A stretch of 64,000 nucleotides of DNA, taken from the NCBI RefSeq assembly GCF_902729405.1, contig NZ_LR746496.1, forward strand, positions 682,001 through 746,000, in the 5' to 3' direction. Below the pieces are notes generated by a model that was not told the origin of the DNA, searched no databases, and saw only the letters and a program-made list of their open reading frames with translations. This document shows positions 41,643-50,049 of the stretch, piece after piece; position 1 is the first letter of the stretch; every line of letters begins with the position of its first letter. Origin of the DNA: Acididesulfobacillus acetoxydans (GTDB lineage Bacteria; Bacillota; Desulfitobacteriia; Desulfitobacteriales; Desulfitobacteriaceae). The translations under genes and the position numbers were made by a program.

Positions 41643-42626
41643 ATGGGCAGAGAAAACTCTCAACAACATCATATCGGTATCGATGTCGGGGGCACCAATA
41701 TCGTTTATGCGGTGGCGGATCAGGACGGAAACCTCCTGCGGGAGAAGAAAGAAAAGACCCGGCCGGAACGGGGAGCGGACGGCATCCTTGGGGAATTGGC
41801 AACTCAGATCAGGGAATGGACGACAGAGGACCCCCGGATTGGCAGTGTGGGGATCGGGCTGCCTGCGGTCCTCGATGCGGAGCATGGAATAGCCCGGGAA
41901 TGTGTCAATCTGGGCTGGTACAATGTCGATGTCATTCATTCCCTGAAGATTTGGGATCTGGGCCTGCCGGTTTATTTGGAAAATGACGTCCGCTGTGTCG
42001 CACTGGCGGAGAAACGTTACGGTGCGGCGGCGTCCAGCCGGAATGCCATCTGTCTGGCTCTGGGTACGGGTGTGGGTGCCGGTATTTTTGTTGAGGGGAA
42101 ATTGCTTCGCGGTGCCAGCGGCGGAGCTGGGGAAGCGGGGCACATCGTCGTCGTTCCTTTCGGAGGTGAACGCTGTGCCTGCGGCGGCAGCGGCTGCCTG
42201 GAAACCGTGGCCTCGGCCGGAGCGGTGGTGCGTCAGGCCGGGCAGGCTCTGAGGCATGCTTTGGCGGCCGGCGAGCCTACCCTCTTGCGCGAGCCTTTGA
42301 GCGGCCGGGTAGTGAGTGAGGCTGCCGCTGCCGGCGATCGAATTGCCCGGGAGGTTCTGGCGGAGGCCGGGCGTTTCCTGGGGGTCGGACTGGTGACGCT
42401 CGTTAACCTCTTTGAGCCCGAGTGCGTAGTCATCGGCGGAGGAATGGCTTTGGCCGGTGAGTCCCTTTTGGCTCCGGCTCGGGAAATTGTCCGGATGCGC
42501 GCCATGGCGTATGTCGCGAACCGGGTGAAGATAGTACCCGCTCAGCTGGGGGATTTAGCCGGCGTCATCGGGGCGGCAAGCTTAGGGATGCCCGATGTCA
42601 GTGAAAGCCGGAGTTCAAACTTATGA
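41643..42626 (+). CDS. ROK-family sugar kinase (glucokinase-like)
   Basis: The product, 327 aa, begins with the ATP-binding motif IGIDVGGTNIVYAV. The catalytic Asp is in LENDVRCVAL, ALGTGVGAGIF follows, and the ROK zinc site is GEAGHIVV...CACGGSGCLE (one His and three Cys). It would phosphorylate an imported sugar such as glucose or a hexosamine. Position directly after the sugar import operon supports a catabolic role. It is followed by a soluble HAD protein 22 nt later. Confidence 0.92.
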   Translation: MGRENSQQHHIGIDVGGTNIVYAVADQDGNLLREKKEKTRPERGADGILGELATQIREWTTEDPRIGSVGIGLPAVLDAEHGIARECVNLGWYNVDVIHSLKIWDLGLPVYLENDVRCVALAEKRYGAAASSRNAICLALGTGVGAGIFVEGKLLRGASGGAGEAGHIVVVPFGGERCACGGSGCLETVASAGAVVRQAGQALRHALAAGEPTLLREPLSGRVVSEAAAAGDRIAREVLAEAGRFLGVGLVTLVNLFEPECVVIGGGMALAGESLLAPAREIVRMRAMAYVANRVKIVPAQLGDLAGVIGAASLGMPDVSESRSSNL

Positions 42627-42648
42627 CGGGACGGGGGTGATGACCATT

Positions 42649-43125
42649 ATGATTGGATTGGATATTCCCGGACGGGGAGCCTTGAACTTGGAGGTGGCGG
42701 TTTTCGATTACAATGGGACCCTGGCTGTGGACGGGCAAATGCTCGGCCCTGTCGCGGAAGGAATTCGGCGCCTGGTTGAAGAGTACGGCTTGGAGGTTCA
42801 CATCCTGACTTCGGATACTTTCGGTACGGTGAATCAGCAGTGCCGGGAATTGCCCGTGACCATTCAAGTACTGCGGAGCAAAGAGCACACGGCCGAAAAA
42901 GCCGCTTATCTGGAACGGTTCGGTGAACGCCAGGTGGTGGCGGTGGGGAACGGGTCTAATGACGAGGATATGCTGAAACGGGCGGCCCTGGGTGTCGTTA
43001 TCATCGGCGGGGAAGGTTGCTCATCCCGGGCTCTGACGGCAGCCGATGTGGCGGTGAACCGGGTTGAGGATGCCTTGGGCTTGCTGTTAAACCCGAAAAG
43101 ACTGGTGGCCACACTGAGACGCTAA
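42649..43125 (+). CDS. Soluble P-type-ATPase-like HAD protein (COG4087-like)
   Basis: A 158-aa single-domain HAD protein with the pattern IPGRGALNLEVAVFDYNGTLAVDG, then HILTSDTFGT, and VVAVGNGSNDEDMLKRAALGVV, ending LLLNPKRLVATLRR. This is the family called soluble P-type ATPases. Motif I reads D-Y-N-G-T, so the second Asp of common phosphatases is Asn here. Function is unknown, perhaps a small phosphatase. ATG 42649 suits GGGGGTG upstream better than the ATG at 42640. Confidence 0.82.
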   Translation: MIGLDIPGRGALNLEVAVFDYNGTLAVDGQMLGPVAEGIRRLVEEYGLEVHILTSDTFGTVNQQCRELPVTIQVLRSKEHTAEKAAYLERFGERQVVAVGNGSNDEDMLKRAALGVVIIGGEGCSSRALTAADVAVNRVEDALGLLLNPKRLVATLRR

Positions 43126-43276
43126 CCCTGAAGGCGACGCTCGATTTTCGGTCTTTTTTTGGTCTTTAAGGTATCTTCCGGCGGGAAGCGTACTCTTCCG
43201 ACATTTAGTGAGTGGGCAGGAAGGGTGGGAACGGTCGAATTTTGTCGTCGTCTGAAAAGAAAAGAGGTATGAAAAG

Positions 43277-43534
43277 TTGAACCCCTGCGGGACCACTCAA
43301 GCTCATATCTTGGAGAAGACCCAAGTTCATGGCGTTTCTGTTTATTTCGGCACGGGAGTGAATCCGGCCAATTCTCCTGCCCAATTTTTCGTGGCTTGGG
43401 GTCGGGAGATTTTGGCCGGCGGTTTGGTCCATACCTATAATAGTCGGTGTTCGGAAGAAGGGTGTCTTTGGTTCGTAGAAGAAGATGAGGCGGAAATCGC
43501 CTACGCCGAAGTGCAAACAAGTTTGCGCGGCTAG
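43277..43534 (+). CDS. Hypothetical small protein
   Basis: An 85-aa protein from a TTG start with AGAGG 8 nt upstream. It has three Cys (NPCGT, RCSEEGC) and an acidic stretch (WFVEEDEAEIAYAEV). No family recognised. The codon pattern and RBS make it plausible, but the adjoining repeat array leaves doubt. It lies after the HAD gene with a 151-nt gap. Confidence 0.45.
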   Translation: MNPCGTTQAHILEKTQVHGVSVYFGTGVNPANSPAQFFVAWGREILAGGLVHTYNSRCSEEGCLWFVEEDEAEIAYAEVQTSLRG

Positions 43535-43578
43535 TCGCGGAGGGAAGGGGGTTCACGGGATTTCCTTCATGGCGGAGG

Positions 43579-43823
43579 TTTTCCGGGGATCCGGTCTGTG
43601 GTTGGAGTTTCTTCACGGGGGCAGGGGTTTTCCGGGGATCCGGTCTGTGGCTGGCGTTTTTTCACGGGGGCGGAGGTTTTCCGGGGATCCGGTCTGTGGC
43701 TGGAGTTTCTTTGCGGGGGCGGAGGTTTTCCGGGGATCCGGTCTGTGGTTGGAGTTTCTTCACGGGGGCGGAGGTTTTCCGGGGATCCGGTCTGTGGCTG
43801 GAGTTTTTTCACGGGGCGGGGCT
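43579..43823. repeat. Minisatellite A: five tandem copies of 49 bp
   Basis: Copies start at 43579, 43628, 43677, 43726 and 43775, each exactly 49 bp and beginning TTTTCCGGGGATCCGGTCTG, with a few substitutions. Because 49 is not a multiple of 3, the same peptide appears in successive frames, so this is not a coding repeat. It ends just before the stop of a small gene on the minus strand. Confidence 0.93.
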
Positions 43824-43837
43824 CGGAGCGGCTCCTT

Positions 43838-43972
43838 TCAGGGAGAGTTAAGCTCCTTTGGCTGAGCTGTCTCATCTTCGTGTCCGGCATCGCCTTTGAA
43901 GGCGAGATAGCAAAGGCCATAGCCCAAAATAGAAAAAGTGACTGCGGTGACGAGAAAGTCGAAATTACCCAT
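43838..43972 (-). CDS. Single-pass small membrane protein
   Basis: A 44-aa protein: short head (MGNFDFL), one hydrophobic helix (VTAVTFSILGYGLCYLAF, about residues 8-25), and a polar acidic tail (GDAGHEDETAQ). AGGAGGG lies 7 nt upstream of its ATG on the minus strand. It is too short for standard gene finders. Small one-helix proteins of this form include CcmD-like and transporter-associated subunits, but I cannot assign one. The 49-bp repeat array lies right after its stop. Confidence 0.6.
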   Translation of the reverse strand: MGNFDFLVTAVTFSILGYGLCYLAFKGDAGHEDETAQPKELNSP

Positions 43973-44290
43973 TTCTTACCCTCCTATCTTTAGGTGTTCC
44001 GCAATGTGCACATGTAACCCTGAAAGGAAGCCGCAAAGGCGGCCCCATCATTAGCCAAGAATACTTCGAGAGCCGAGAATACTTCGAGTTCGGGAAGAGT
44101 GCGTCCGACGCGGACCTAAAAGATAGCTTCTCGCGCGGTCGTCTCGCTGGGGTGTTCAATTGTTTGGCAAAAAATCATCGGAAATGCCCGTCTATTAATA
44201 TAGACGTTTAAGACCGACGTTTTGTGTCGGTCTGGGATCTATTTTGTAAAATTCCCTCCCCCGCGAAGTTTTCAGGGGAGCAAGACTTCC
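43973..44290. other. Gap between small membrane protein and minisatellite B
   Basis: No gene is supported here. A direct repeat GAGAATACTTCGAG occurs twice at about 44058-44090. Promoter-like AT-rich sequence (ATTAATATAGACG) is at about 44194. The minus-strand promoter of the small membrane gene probably lies in this stretch. Confidence 0.4.
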
Positions 44291-44612
44291 TGGGGTTAAC
44301 ACCTTTGTTTGGGGTTAACACCTTTGTCTGGGGTTAACACCTTTGTCTGGGGTTAACACCTTTGTCTGGGGTTAACACCTTTGTCTGGGGTTAACACCTT
44401 TGTCTGGGGCTAACATCTTTGTCTGGGAACATCTTTGCATGCGATTAACTTCTTTGTACAGGACTAACCATTTTACGGGACTAACCATTTTACGGGACTA
44501 ACCTTCGTACGGGACTAACCTTTGTCTGGGTGTATGGGATTAACCTCTTTGTACGGGATTAGCTTCTTTCTGTGGGACTAGCTCCTTTGTATGGGATTCG
44601 CTTCTTTGTATA
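44291..44612. repeat. Minisatellite B: 19-bp TGGGGTTAACACCTTTGTC repeats
   Basis: Seven head-to-tail units begin at 44291, 44310, 44329, 44348, 44367, 44386 and 44405. The first six are nearly identical. About nine more increasingly diverged units of 16-19 bp (GGGACTAACC, GGGATTAACCTCTTTG and similar) continue to about 44612. Each good unit holds a GTTAAC palindrome. There are no spacers, so it is not a CRISPR array. Confidence 0.92.
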
Positions 44613-44634
44613 AGTTAACTGTTTGTTCCGGAAA

Positions 44635-44722
44635 GGACTGTTTTTCCCAGAAGGAGACGTCTGTCCCAGAAAGAAGTTTTTCCCAGAAAGAAGCTTTTCC
44701 CAGGAAAGAGTCGTTTTCCCGG
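44635..44722. repeat. Minisatellite C: TTCCCAGAAAGAAG-type repeats
   Basis: Four or five imperfect units of about 18-20 bp built on TTTTCCCAGAAAGAAG. It directly abuts minisatellite B on one side and the 3' end of a small minus-strand gene on the other. Confidence 0.75.
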
Positions 44723-44728
44723 GAGAAA

Positions 44729-44869
44729 CTACTTTTTGCCCTGTAAGGCTTCGTCTTTGCTCAGCCCGTGATTGTCACGGGAATCCATGCTGGCGCTGCC
44801 GGTCGGGTTTAGGGGAGTTGGCCTGGGGTCAGGGTTGGCCGGGCGTCCCGGCATTTTTTTCTTGGGCAA
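44729..44869 (-). CDS. Small basic Pro-rich protein, family unknown
   Basis: A 46-aa ORF starting TTG 7 nt after an excellent AAAGGAGGG. The protein begins PKKKMPGRPANPDPRPTPLNPTGS and ends HGLSKDEALQGKK. It is charged and disordered in character, as small spore or stress proteins of Firmicutes often are. I do not recognise a family. A GCCGGG/CCCGGC inverted repeat followed by T-run on the plus strand is part of this reading frame. Confidence 0.55.
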   Translation of the reverse strand: MPKKKMPGRPANPDPRPTPLNPTGSASMDSRDNHGLSKDEALQGKK

Positions 44870-45425
44870 AATTGAACCCTCCTTTCAGGATTTACCTATC
44901 CTAGTTTGTCCGAAGGATGGGAGATTTATCGGATAGCGCGGACAGTGATGGCCGGCGGAAACTCGCGGGACGGAGATTCACGAGTCTTTGATTCCAAATT
45001 CATGACAATGATATAGGTTTGAACCAAATGGTACATGATAGTTTTTTGTTATTGCCGCAATCAGAAAACAGAATTTGACATGGCTTAAAAACTGGCTTAG
45101 TCTTTAAGGTAGGGCGACAGTTTATGATAAGTATAATAATAAGTGGGTGGAGGTGTAGAATACCCGTCGTTGTGAACTGATTCACCAAGTGTCCGGAGTT
45201 TTCAAAACCATGAAAATTCGCAGTCCACACGCTTGCTCTTGTCCGCTTGCACACGTGTGTACAGGTTCAATCAAAATATCTTGTTATAGAAATTAAAACT
45301 ATTTATTTTACAGCAAGACTGGGAGGAGGTTTAATAGAGGTAAACAAAGTGCTTATTCGCACAAGAGCAAGCAAAGTTTCTGTAAGCCTCTGAATCGAAT
45401 CGGAGCCAGATGGGAGGTAAGGGAA
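44870..45425 (+). promoter_or_regulatory. Control region upstream of the dsr locus
   Basis: This gap of 556 nt holds no gene. Features seen: a TATAAT-like hexamer at about 45132, the palindrome CACACGTGTG (45250-45259), and TTGTTATAGA (45281-45290), a word also present in the promoter of the downstream LysR gene. GGAGGAGG is at about 45333 and GGGAGG at about 45410 before the ferredoxin. An initial promoter for ferredoxin-dsrAB is expected here. Confidence 0.45.
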
Positions 45426-45614
45426 ATGTACATCGTGTCGATTGATGAGGAAGTGTGCACAGGGTGCAACTCTTGTACGGAGGGTTGTCCCGCGCGTATT
45501 CTCGGATTCAATGGAGAAAAGGCTTTCGTTGAAGGCGACGAAACGGAGTGCATGGGTTGCGAAAGTTGTATATCCGTTTGCCCAAGCGGAGCGGTTTCTA
45601 TCACAGAAATGTAG
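45426..45614 (+). CDS. Two-cluster 4Fe-4S ferredoxin
   Basis: A 62-aa ferredoxin with two C-x-x-C-x-x-C-x-x-x-C motifs (CTGCNSCTEGCP and CMGCESCISVCP), so it binds two 4Fe-4S clusters and acts as a small soluble electron carrier. It lies 66 nt upstream of dsrA in the same direction, so it is likely co-transcribed and may deliver electrons for sulfite reduction. Ferredoxins adjoining dsrAB occur in other sulfite reducers. Start after GGGAGGTAAGGGAA. Confidence 0.93.
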   Translation: MYIVSIDEEVCTGCNSCTEGCPARILGFNGEKAFVEGDETECMGCESCISVCPSGAVSITEM

Positions 45615-45680
45615 GGACCGTCGAGTTTTATACTATCCAATAATTTTATCCAAAAATTTTAATGAATAGGGGGTCGTGTT

Positions 45681-46868
45681 ATGCCGGATAAAAAGACACC
45701 AAAACTGGACGAGCTGGAACATGGACCGTGGCCCAGTTTCGTGACCGAAATAAAGAAGGCGGCCATCCGGAATGAGTCGGCGAAAGACTTGCTGAATCTG
45801 CTGGAGCGCTCTTATGATGACAAGAGGGGTCACTGGAAACATGGCGGGATCGTGGGTGTCAGAGGGTACGGCGGCGGAGTTATCGGCCGTTACACGGATC
45901 TTCCGGAAGAGTATCCTCACGTGGCCGAGTTTCACACCATGCGGATTAACGCGCCCAGTGCTTGGTTTTACAAGACGGAAACTTTGCGTACCCTTTGCGA
46001 TATTTGGGAGAAGCATGGCAGCGGCTTGACTAATGTCCATGGTTCGACCGGAGACCTGATTTTCCTCGGCATGAAGACGGAAGAATTGCAGAAGACCTAT
46101 GACGAACTGAGCGACGCCGGGTTCGATTTGGGCGGATCGGGGTCCTGCTTGCGTTCCCCAAGCTGCTGCGTCGGGCCGGCCCGTTGCGAATCGGCCTGCT
46201 ACGATACGCTTGCTTTGTGCTATGATTTGACAAATTCATACCAGGACGAACTGCACCGGCCGATGTGGCCCTATAAATTCAAGTTCAAAATGTCCGGTTG
46301 CGCCAATGACTGTGTGGCCGCTATCGCTCGTGCCGACTGCTCCATCATTGGAACTTGGCGCGATTCGATTCAAGTCGATCAGGATCAGGTCAAGGCCTAT
46401 GCGGAGAGCGGCCTGGATATCCAGGGGATGGTTTGTGACAAATGTCCGACTCGCGCTTTGAAATATGACCACGAGAAGAAAGAGCTCCATGTCATCGCGG
46501 AGGATTGCTCGCGCTGCATGCACTGCATCAATGTCATGCCGAAAGCCGTCCGACCCGGCAAAGAGAAAGGGGCGACCATTCTTTTGGGCGGGAAATCCAC
46601 TATCGTCCAGTCCGCCTTTCTGTCTTGGGTCATCGTTCCTTTCATGAAAATGGAGCCTCCTTATACCGAGTTCAAAGAGATGGTTGCCAGGATCTGGGAT
46701 TGGTGGGATGAGAACGGCAAGACCCGTGAACGCTTGGGTGAGCTCATCTATCGCTTAGGTATGACCAAGTTCCTGCGTGAAGTAGGGTTGCCGCCCGTGC
46801 CGCAGATGGTGTTCAGACCGCGTGCTAATCCTTATGTCTTCTGGCCGCAAGATGAAATTGTTAAATAA
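45681..46868 (+). CDS. dsrA: Dissimilatory sulfite reductase alpha subunit
   Basis: The product, 395 aa, has the DsrA pattern: [36 protein letters not shown] and [14 protein letters not shown]. The sirohaem-4Fe4S cysteines are in [13 protein letters not shown] and MSGCANDC, and a ferredoxin insert has CDKCP and CSRCMHC. With DsrB it forms the alpha2-beta2 enzyme reducing sulfite, the product being held on DsrC as a trisulfide. The ferredoxin insert reads [12 protein letters not shown], with the last Cys position seemingly replaced. dsrB follows 29 nt later. Confidence 0.97.
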   Translation: MPDKKTPKLDELEHGPWPSFVTEIKKAAIRNESAKDLLNLLERSYDDKRGHWKHGGIVGVRGYGGGVIGRYTDLPEEYPHVAEFHTMRINAPSAWFYKTETLRTLCDIWEKHGSGLTNVHGSTGDLIFLGMKTEELQKTYDELSDAGFDLGGSGSCLRSPSCCVGPARCESACYDTLALCYDLTNSYQDELHRPMWPYKFKFKMSGCANDCVAAIARADCSIIGTWRDSIQVDQDQVKAYAESGLDIQGMVCDKCPTRALKYDHEKKELHVIAEDCSRCMHCINVMPKAVRPGKEKGATILLGGKSTIVQSAFLSWVIVPFMKMEPPYTEFKEMVARIWDWWDENGKTRERLGELIYRLGMTKFLREVGLPPVPQMVFRPRANPYVFWPQDEIVK

Positions 46869-46897
46869 GGTTAAGAAAAAAGGCGAGGTGAAGGACT

Positions 46898-47956
46898 ATG
46901 TCAAAAATTGATGGTGGGCCGCCCGATTATAAAAAATTGCTGCCGCCGATTATTACGGAAAATTATGGTCAATGGAAATACCACGAAATTCCCCGCGCCG
47001 GAGTTTTGAAACATGTCAGTGAAAAGGGATATGCCCTGTACAGTGTACGGGTAGGTTCGCCCCGCTTAGTCAGTATTGACTATATCCGGGATATCTGCGC
47101 CCTGGCAGACAGCTACTGTGACGGCTATCTGCGCTTTACCAGCCGCAACAATGTTGAGTTTCTGGTCAGCGACGAAGCTAAAGTCGAGCCGTTAATCAAG
47201 GAACTGGAAGCGAAAGGATATCCGATCGGCGGCGTGGGCAACGCCCTGAGCAATATTGTTCATACCCAGGGTTGGGTCCATTGCCATACGCCCGCCACCG
47301 ACGCTTCGGGAATTGTTAAGGCGGTTATGGATGATCTCTATGAATATTTCGGTCGGACAGACCTTCCGGCGAAACTGAAAGTCGCCATGGCCTGCTGCCT
47401 CAACATGTGCGGTGCGGTTCACTGCAGCGATGTGGCCATTCTGGGTGTACACCGTACTCCTCCCCGGGTTGACCACGAAAAGATCCGGAAAGGCACGGAG
47501 ATTCCGACCTTGGTTGCAGCCTGCCCGACGGGCGCGATTCGCCCCGACCCGAAGAACAAGAGCGTCGTGGTTAACGAAGAGAGATGTATGTATTGCGGCA
47601 ACTGCTATACGATGTCTCCCGCTATGGAGATTCTTGATGCCAAGAATGACGGTATTGCCATTCTGGTTGGAGGGAAGGTCTCCAACGCCCGTACCGCTCC
47701 CAGCTTTTCACGCCTGGTTATTCCCTTCTTGCCCAACAATCCGCCCCGTTGGCCGGAGGTTACGGCTGCGGTTCGCCATATTGTCGAAACCTGGCTGAAC
47801 AACGCCCGCAAAGGTGAAAGGGTTGGCGAATGGATTGAACGCATCGGGTGGGAGAGATTCTTCAGCTTGACGGAAATTCCGTTCACAGACAAACACATTG
47901 ACGACTTCATCTTCTCCAGAGAGACGTTCCGCACGACGGCTGCTTTCAAATACTAG
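46898..47956 (+). CDS. dsrB: Dissimilatory sulfite reductase beta subunit
   Basis: A 352-aa partner of DsrA. Typical segments are [60 protein letters not shown], and the cluster-binding [14 protein letters not shown], followed by a ferredoxin insert with ACPTGAI and CMYCGNC. GGCGAGGTGA ribosome-binding region precedes the ATG. It carries the active sirohaem in known enzymes (family knowledge). Confidence 0.97.
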   Translation: MSKIDGGPPDYKKLLPPIITENYGQWKYHEIPRAGVLKHVSEKGYALYSVRVGSPRLVSIDYIRDICALADSYCDGYLRFTSRNNVEFLVSDEAKVEPLIKELEAKGYPIGGVGNALSNIVHTQGWVHCHTPATDASGIVKAVMDDLYEYFGRTDLPAKLKVAMACCLNMCGAVHCSDVAILGVHRTPPRVDHEKIRKGTEIPTLVAACPTGAIRPDPKNKSVVVNEERCMYCGNCYTMSPAMEILDAKNDGIAILVGGKVSNARTAPSFSRLVIPFLPNNPPRWPEVTAAVRHIVETWLNNARKGERVGEWIERIGWERFFSLTEIPFTDKHIDDFIFSRETFRTTAAFKY

Positions 47957-48121
47957 ATCCGGGGCAGAATGCCCTGGGCTGCGCACAAGCCCACCCGACT
48001 GAAGCGGGCGGGGGTGACGCACGGTTGTCAGGCTCAGATGTGAGGACAAGGATCCGGTACGGGACAGTGGGCGTGGGTTGAGGCCCAGCGCCCGTGTTTA
48101 AAAGAAAGGGGTGTAAACCCT

Positions 48122-48343
48122 ATGGAAAAAGGACCGGCCAACCCTGAAGTAAAGGAAAAAGTTCTGGCCTATCTGGACACAGTCGAGAAAGCGAAGAGCA
48201 AGGAAATCGCTGCCAAAATCGGCGTGCCCAAAGGAGATGTTGACCTGGCGGTCAAGGAACTGGCCATGGAAGACAAGGTGGAATATCTCTATATTACGAC
48301 GACATTCGTAGCCCTGAAAGGAAAAGTCAAGCCTCCCCAGTAA
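48122..48343 (+). CDS. dsrD: DsrD winged-helix protein
   Basis: A 73-aa protein made of a winged-helix fold, pattern KEKVLAYLDTVEKAKSKEIAAKIGVPKGDVDLAVKELAMEDKVEYLY. DsrD is encoded next to dsrAB in most sulfate reducers and has been reported to activate DsrAB. A 165-nt gap with GC-rich inverted repeats separates it from dsrB, which may alter its level. AAAGGGGTG precedes the ATG. Confidence 0.93.
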   Translation: MEKGPANPEVKEKVLAYLDTVEKAKSKEIAAKIGVPKGDVDLAVKELAMEDKVEYLYITTTFVALKGKVKPPQ

Positions 48344-48493
48344 TGTTAGGCTCTTTCAGCAGCTCAGGCGCGATCCCGCTTGGACGGGAGCGTGCCTGAG
48401 CCCGGCGACCCAAACCGGAAAAGTGAGGGTGGGTGCGGTCACTCCCGGTCTCCGGTTGCAGGTTTCAAATTCCACGGTAGAGGGGTGCTGAAG

Positions 48494-49027
48494 GTGGCTA
48501 TCGAAAGTATTGGCGCAATCCTTGATAAGAAATCACCTGAACTGCTCAAGAAGTGGCTTGACAGCATCGAAGGGTCCTATCCTGCGGGAGCCACCGAGGT
48601 CTTGCAGGACGAGGAAGGCCGTTTCCGTAATCCAGCTGTCCATACGATAGCCCACAATGCGGCGGAAATTCTGACGGAGTTGCTGACCGGGTCCAATCCG
48701 AATAATTTTGTCAAGCCTCTTGATGGCATAATTCGCCTGCGGGCGGTTCAGGATTTAACTCCTTCCAACGCGGTGGGGTTTATCTTCGGTTTAAAAGAAA
48801 TTATCCGTTCGGCGCTTCCGGGCGATTGGACCGGAGAATCCGGGCAGAGGGAACTTCGCGAATTGGAAGACCGGATTGACGCTTTGGCCCTTTTAAGTTT
48901 CGACATTTACGAAAGCTGTCGCTTACAGATTTTCGAATTGAGAATGAATGAGATGAAAAGAATTTCCGGATTTAACAGGCCTGGCGAACGAGCGGAAGAG
49001 AACCGGAAATCAGATCAAAACCAGTAA
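48494..49027 (+). CDS. RsbRD N-terminal-like (globin-fold sensor) protein in the dsr locus
   Basis: An all-helical protein of about 177 aa. The pattern ILDKKSPELLKKWLDSIEGSYP ... FRNPAVHTIAHNAAEILTELL is the RsbRD N-terminal domain, known from stressosome sensors and found just before dsrM in many sulfate reducers. No STAS or catalytic part is attached. GTG 48494 is preferred (GAGGGG about 8 nt upstream). The GTG at 48485 is another option. The function in sulfite respiration is not known to me. Confidence 0.75.
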   Translation: MAIESIGAILDKKSPELLKKWLDSIEGSYPAGATEVLQDEEGRFRNPAVHTIAHNAAEILTELLTGSNPNNFVKPLDGIIRLRAVQDLTPSNAVGFIFGLKEIIRSALPGDWTGESGQRELRELEDRIDALALLSFDIYESCRLQIFELRMNEMKRISGFNRPGERAEENRKSDQNQ

Positions 49028-49052
49028 CCCCTAAGGAGAAATGAGGTGTGAG

Positions 49053-50042
49053 ATGAAAATCTGGTCTTCTTTACTGGCTGTAGTGGCGCTGGTTCTCATT
49101 GCCTGGCTGGGGACGGGGGTTGCCGGGCTGTATACCGTGTTCGGCGTGGGTATACCCTATTTGGCCTTTCTGATCTTCGCGCTTGGCTTTATCTATCGCA
49201 TTTTAAAGTGGGGGCGCTCTCCGGTGCCTTTCTGTATTCCCACAACCTGCGGTCAGGAGAAATCCCTGCCTTGGATCAAGCACAATAAGATTGAGAATCC
49301 TTCGGGAACGGCCGGAGTCGTGGGAAGGATGATCCTGGAGATACTGTTCTTTCGTTCGCTTTTTCGCAATTTGAAGACAGAAAAAAGAGGAGATAAACTG
49401 GGCTTCGGCTCAGCGAAATGGCTGTGGCTGGGTGGGCTCGCTTTCCATTGGTCTATGTTAATCATCCTCCTGAGGCATCTCCGTTTCTTCCTGGATCCCG
49501 TCCCTTCACTTGTGCGGGGACTCGACGGCTTGGACAGCTTTCTCCAAATAGGTCTTCCCATCCTTTACATTACAGATATTATAATTGTGGCCGCCTTGCT
49601 CTATCTCCTGGCGCGCAGGCTCTTTGTGCCGCAAGTCAGATATATTTCGCTGGCGTCCGACTACTTCCCGTTATTTCTCCTCTTAGGAATAGTCACGTCT
49701 GGGATTCTCATGCGCTATTTCCTCAGAGTGGACGTCGTGAGTGTAAAAGAATTGGCACTGGGGCTTGTGACCTTGAGACCGACGGTCCCTACGGATATCG
49801 GCAGTATCTTTTTCATTCATGTTTTCTTGGTCAGCAGCCTGTTTGCCTATTTCCCATGGAGTAAATTAATGCACGCGGGGGGGATTTTCCTCAGCCCGAC
49901 GCGTAACATGGCTAACAACAGCCGAAGGGTCAGGCACATAAATCCGTGGAATTATCCGGTCGACGTCCACTCCTATGCCGAGTATGAGGCCGAGTTTAAG
50001 GAGAAGATGAAGAAAGCCGGAGTTCCAGTGGAAACGGAGTGA
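49053..50042 (+). CDS. dsrM: DsrM membrane cytochrome b subunit
   Basis: A protein of about 329 aa with five or six membrane helices, similar to the gamma subunit of nitrate reductase, and holding b haems through histidines such as in GLAFHWSMLIILLRH and FFIHVFLVSSLFAYFPWSKLMHAGG. It oxidises menaquinol and passes electrons to DsrK. AAGGAG at 49033 is too close to the ATG at 49041, so I use the ATG at 49053, though this is uncertain. dsrK follows 7 nt after the stop. Confidence 0.92.
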   Translation: MKIWSSLLAVVALVLIAWLGTGVAGLYTVFGVGIPYLAFLIFALGFIYRILKWGRSPVPFCIPTTCGQEKSLPWIKHNKIENPSGTAGVVGRMILEILFFRSLFRNLKTEKRGDKLGFGSAKWLWLGGLAFHWSMLIILLRHLRFFLDPVPSLVRGLDGLDSFLQIGLPILYITDIIIVAALLYLLARRLFVPQVRYISLASDYFPLFLLLGIVTSGILMRYFLRVDVVSVKELALGLVTLRPTVPTDIGSIFFIHVFLVSSLFAYFPWSKLMHAGGIFLSPTRNMANNSRRVRHINPWNYPVDVHSYAEYEAEFKEKMKKAGVPVETE

Positions 50043-50049
50043 AAGAGTT

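Noticed and set aside
43485-43993. Overlapping plus- and minus-strand ORFs of 117-131 codons with a repeating peptide
   Set aside because: They are produced by the 49-bp tandem repeat, which shifts frame with every unit.
44291-44612. Possible CRISPR array
   Set aside because: The 19-bp units are head to tail with no unique spacers and no cas genes are near.
44838-44860. Plus-strand intrinsic terminator (GCCGGG/CCCGGC plus T-run)
   Set aside because: No plus-strand gene or RNA precedes it. The sequence is better explained as part of the small minus-strand gene at 44729-44869.
44623-44904. 93-codon plus-strand ORF
   Set aside because: It runs through minisatellite C and opposite a better-supported minus-strand gene.
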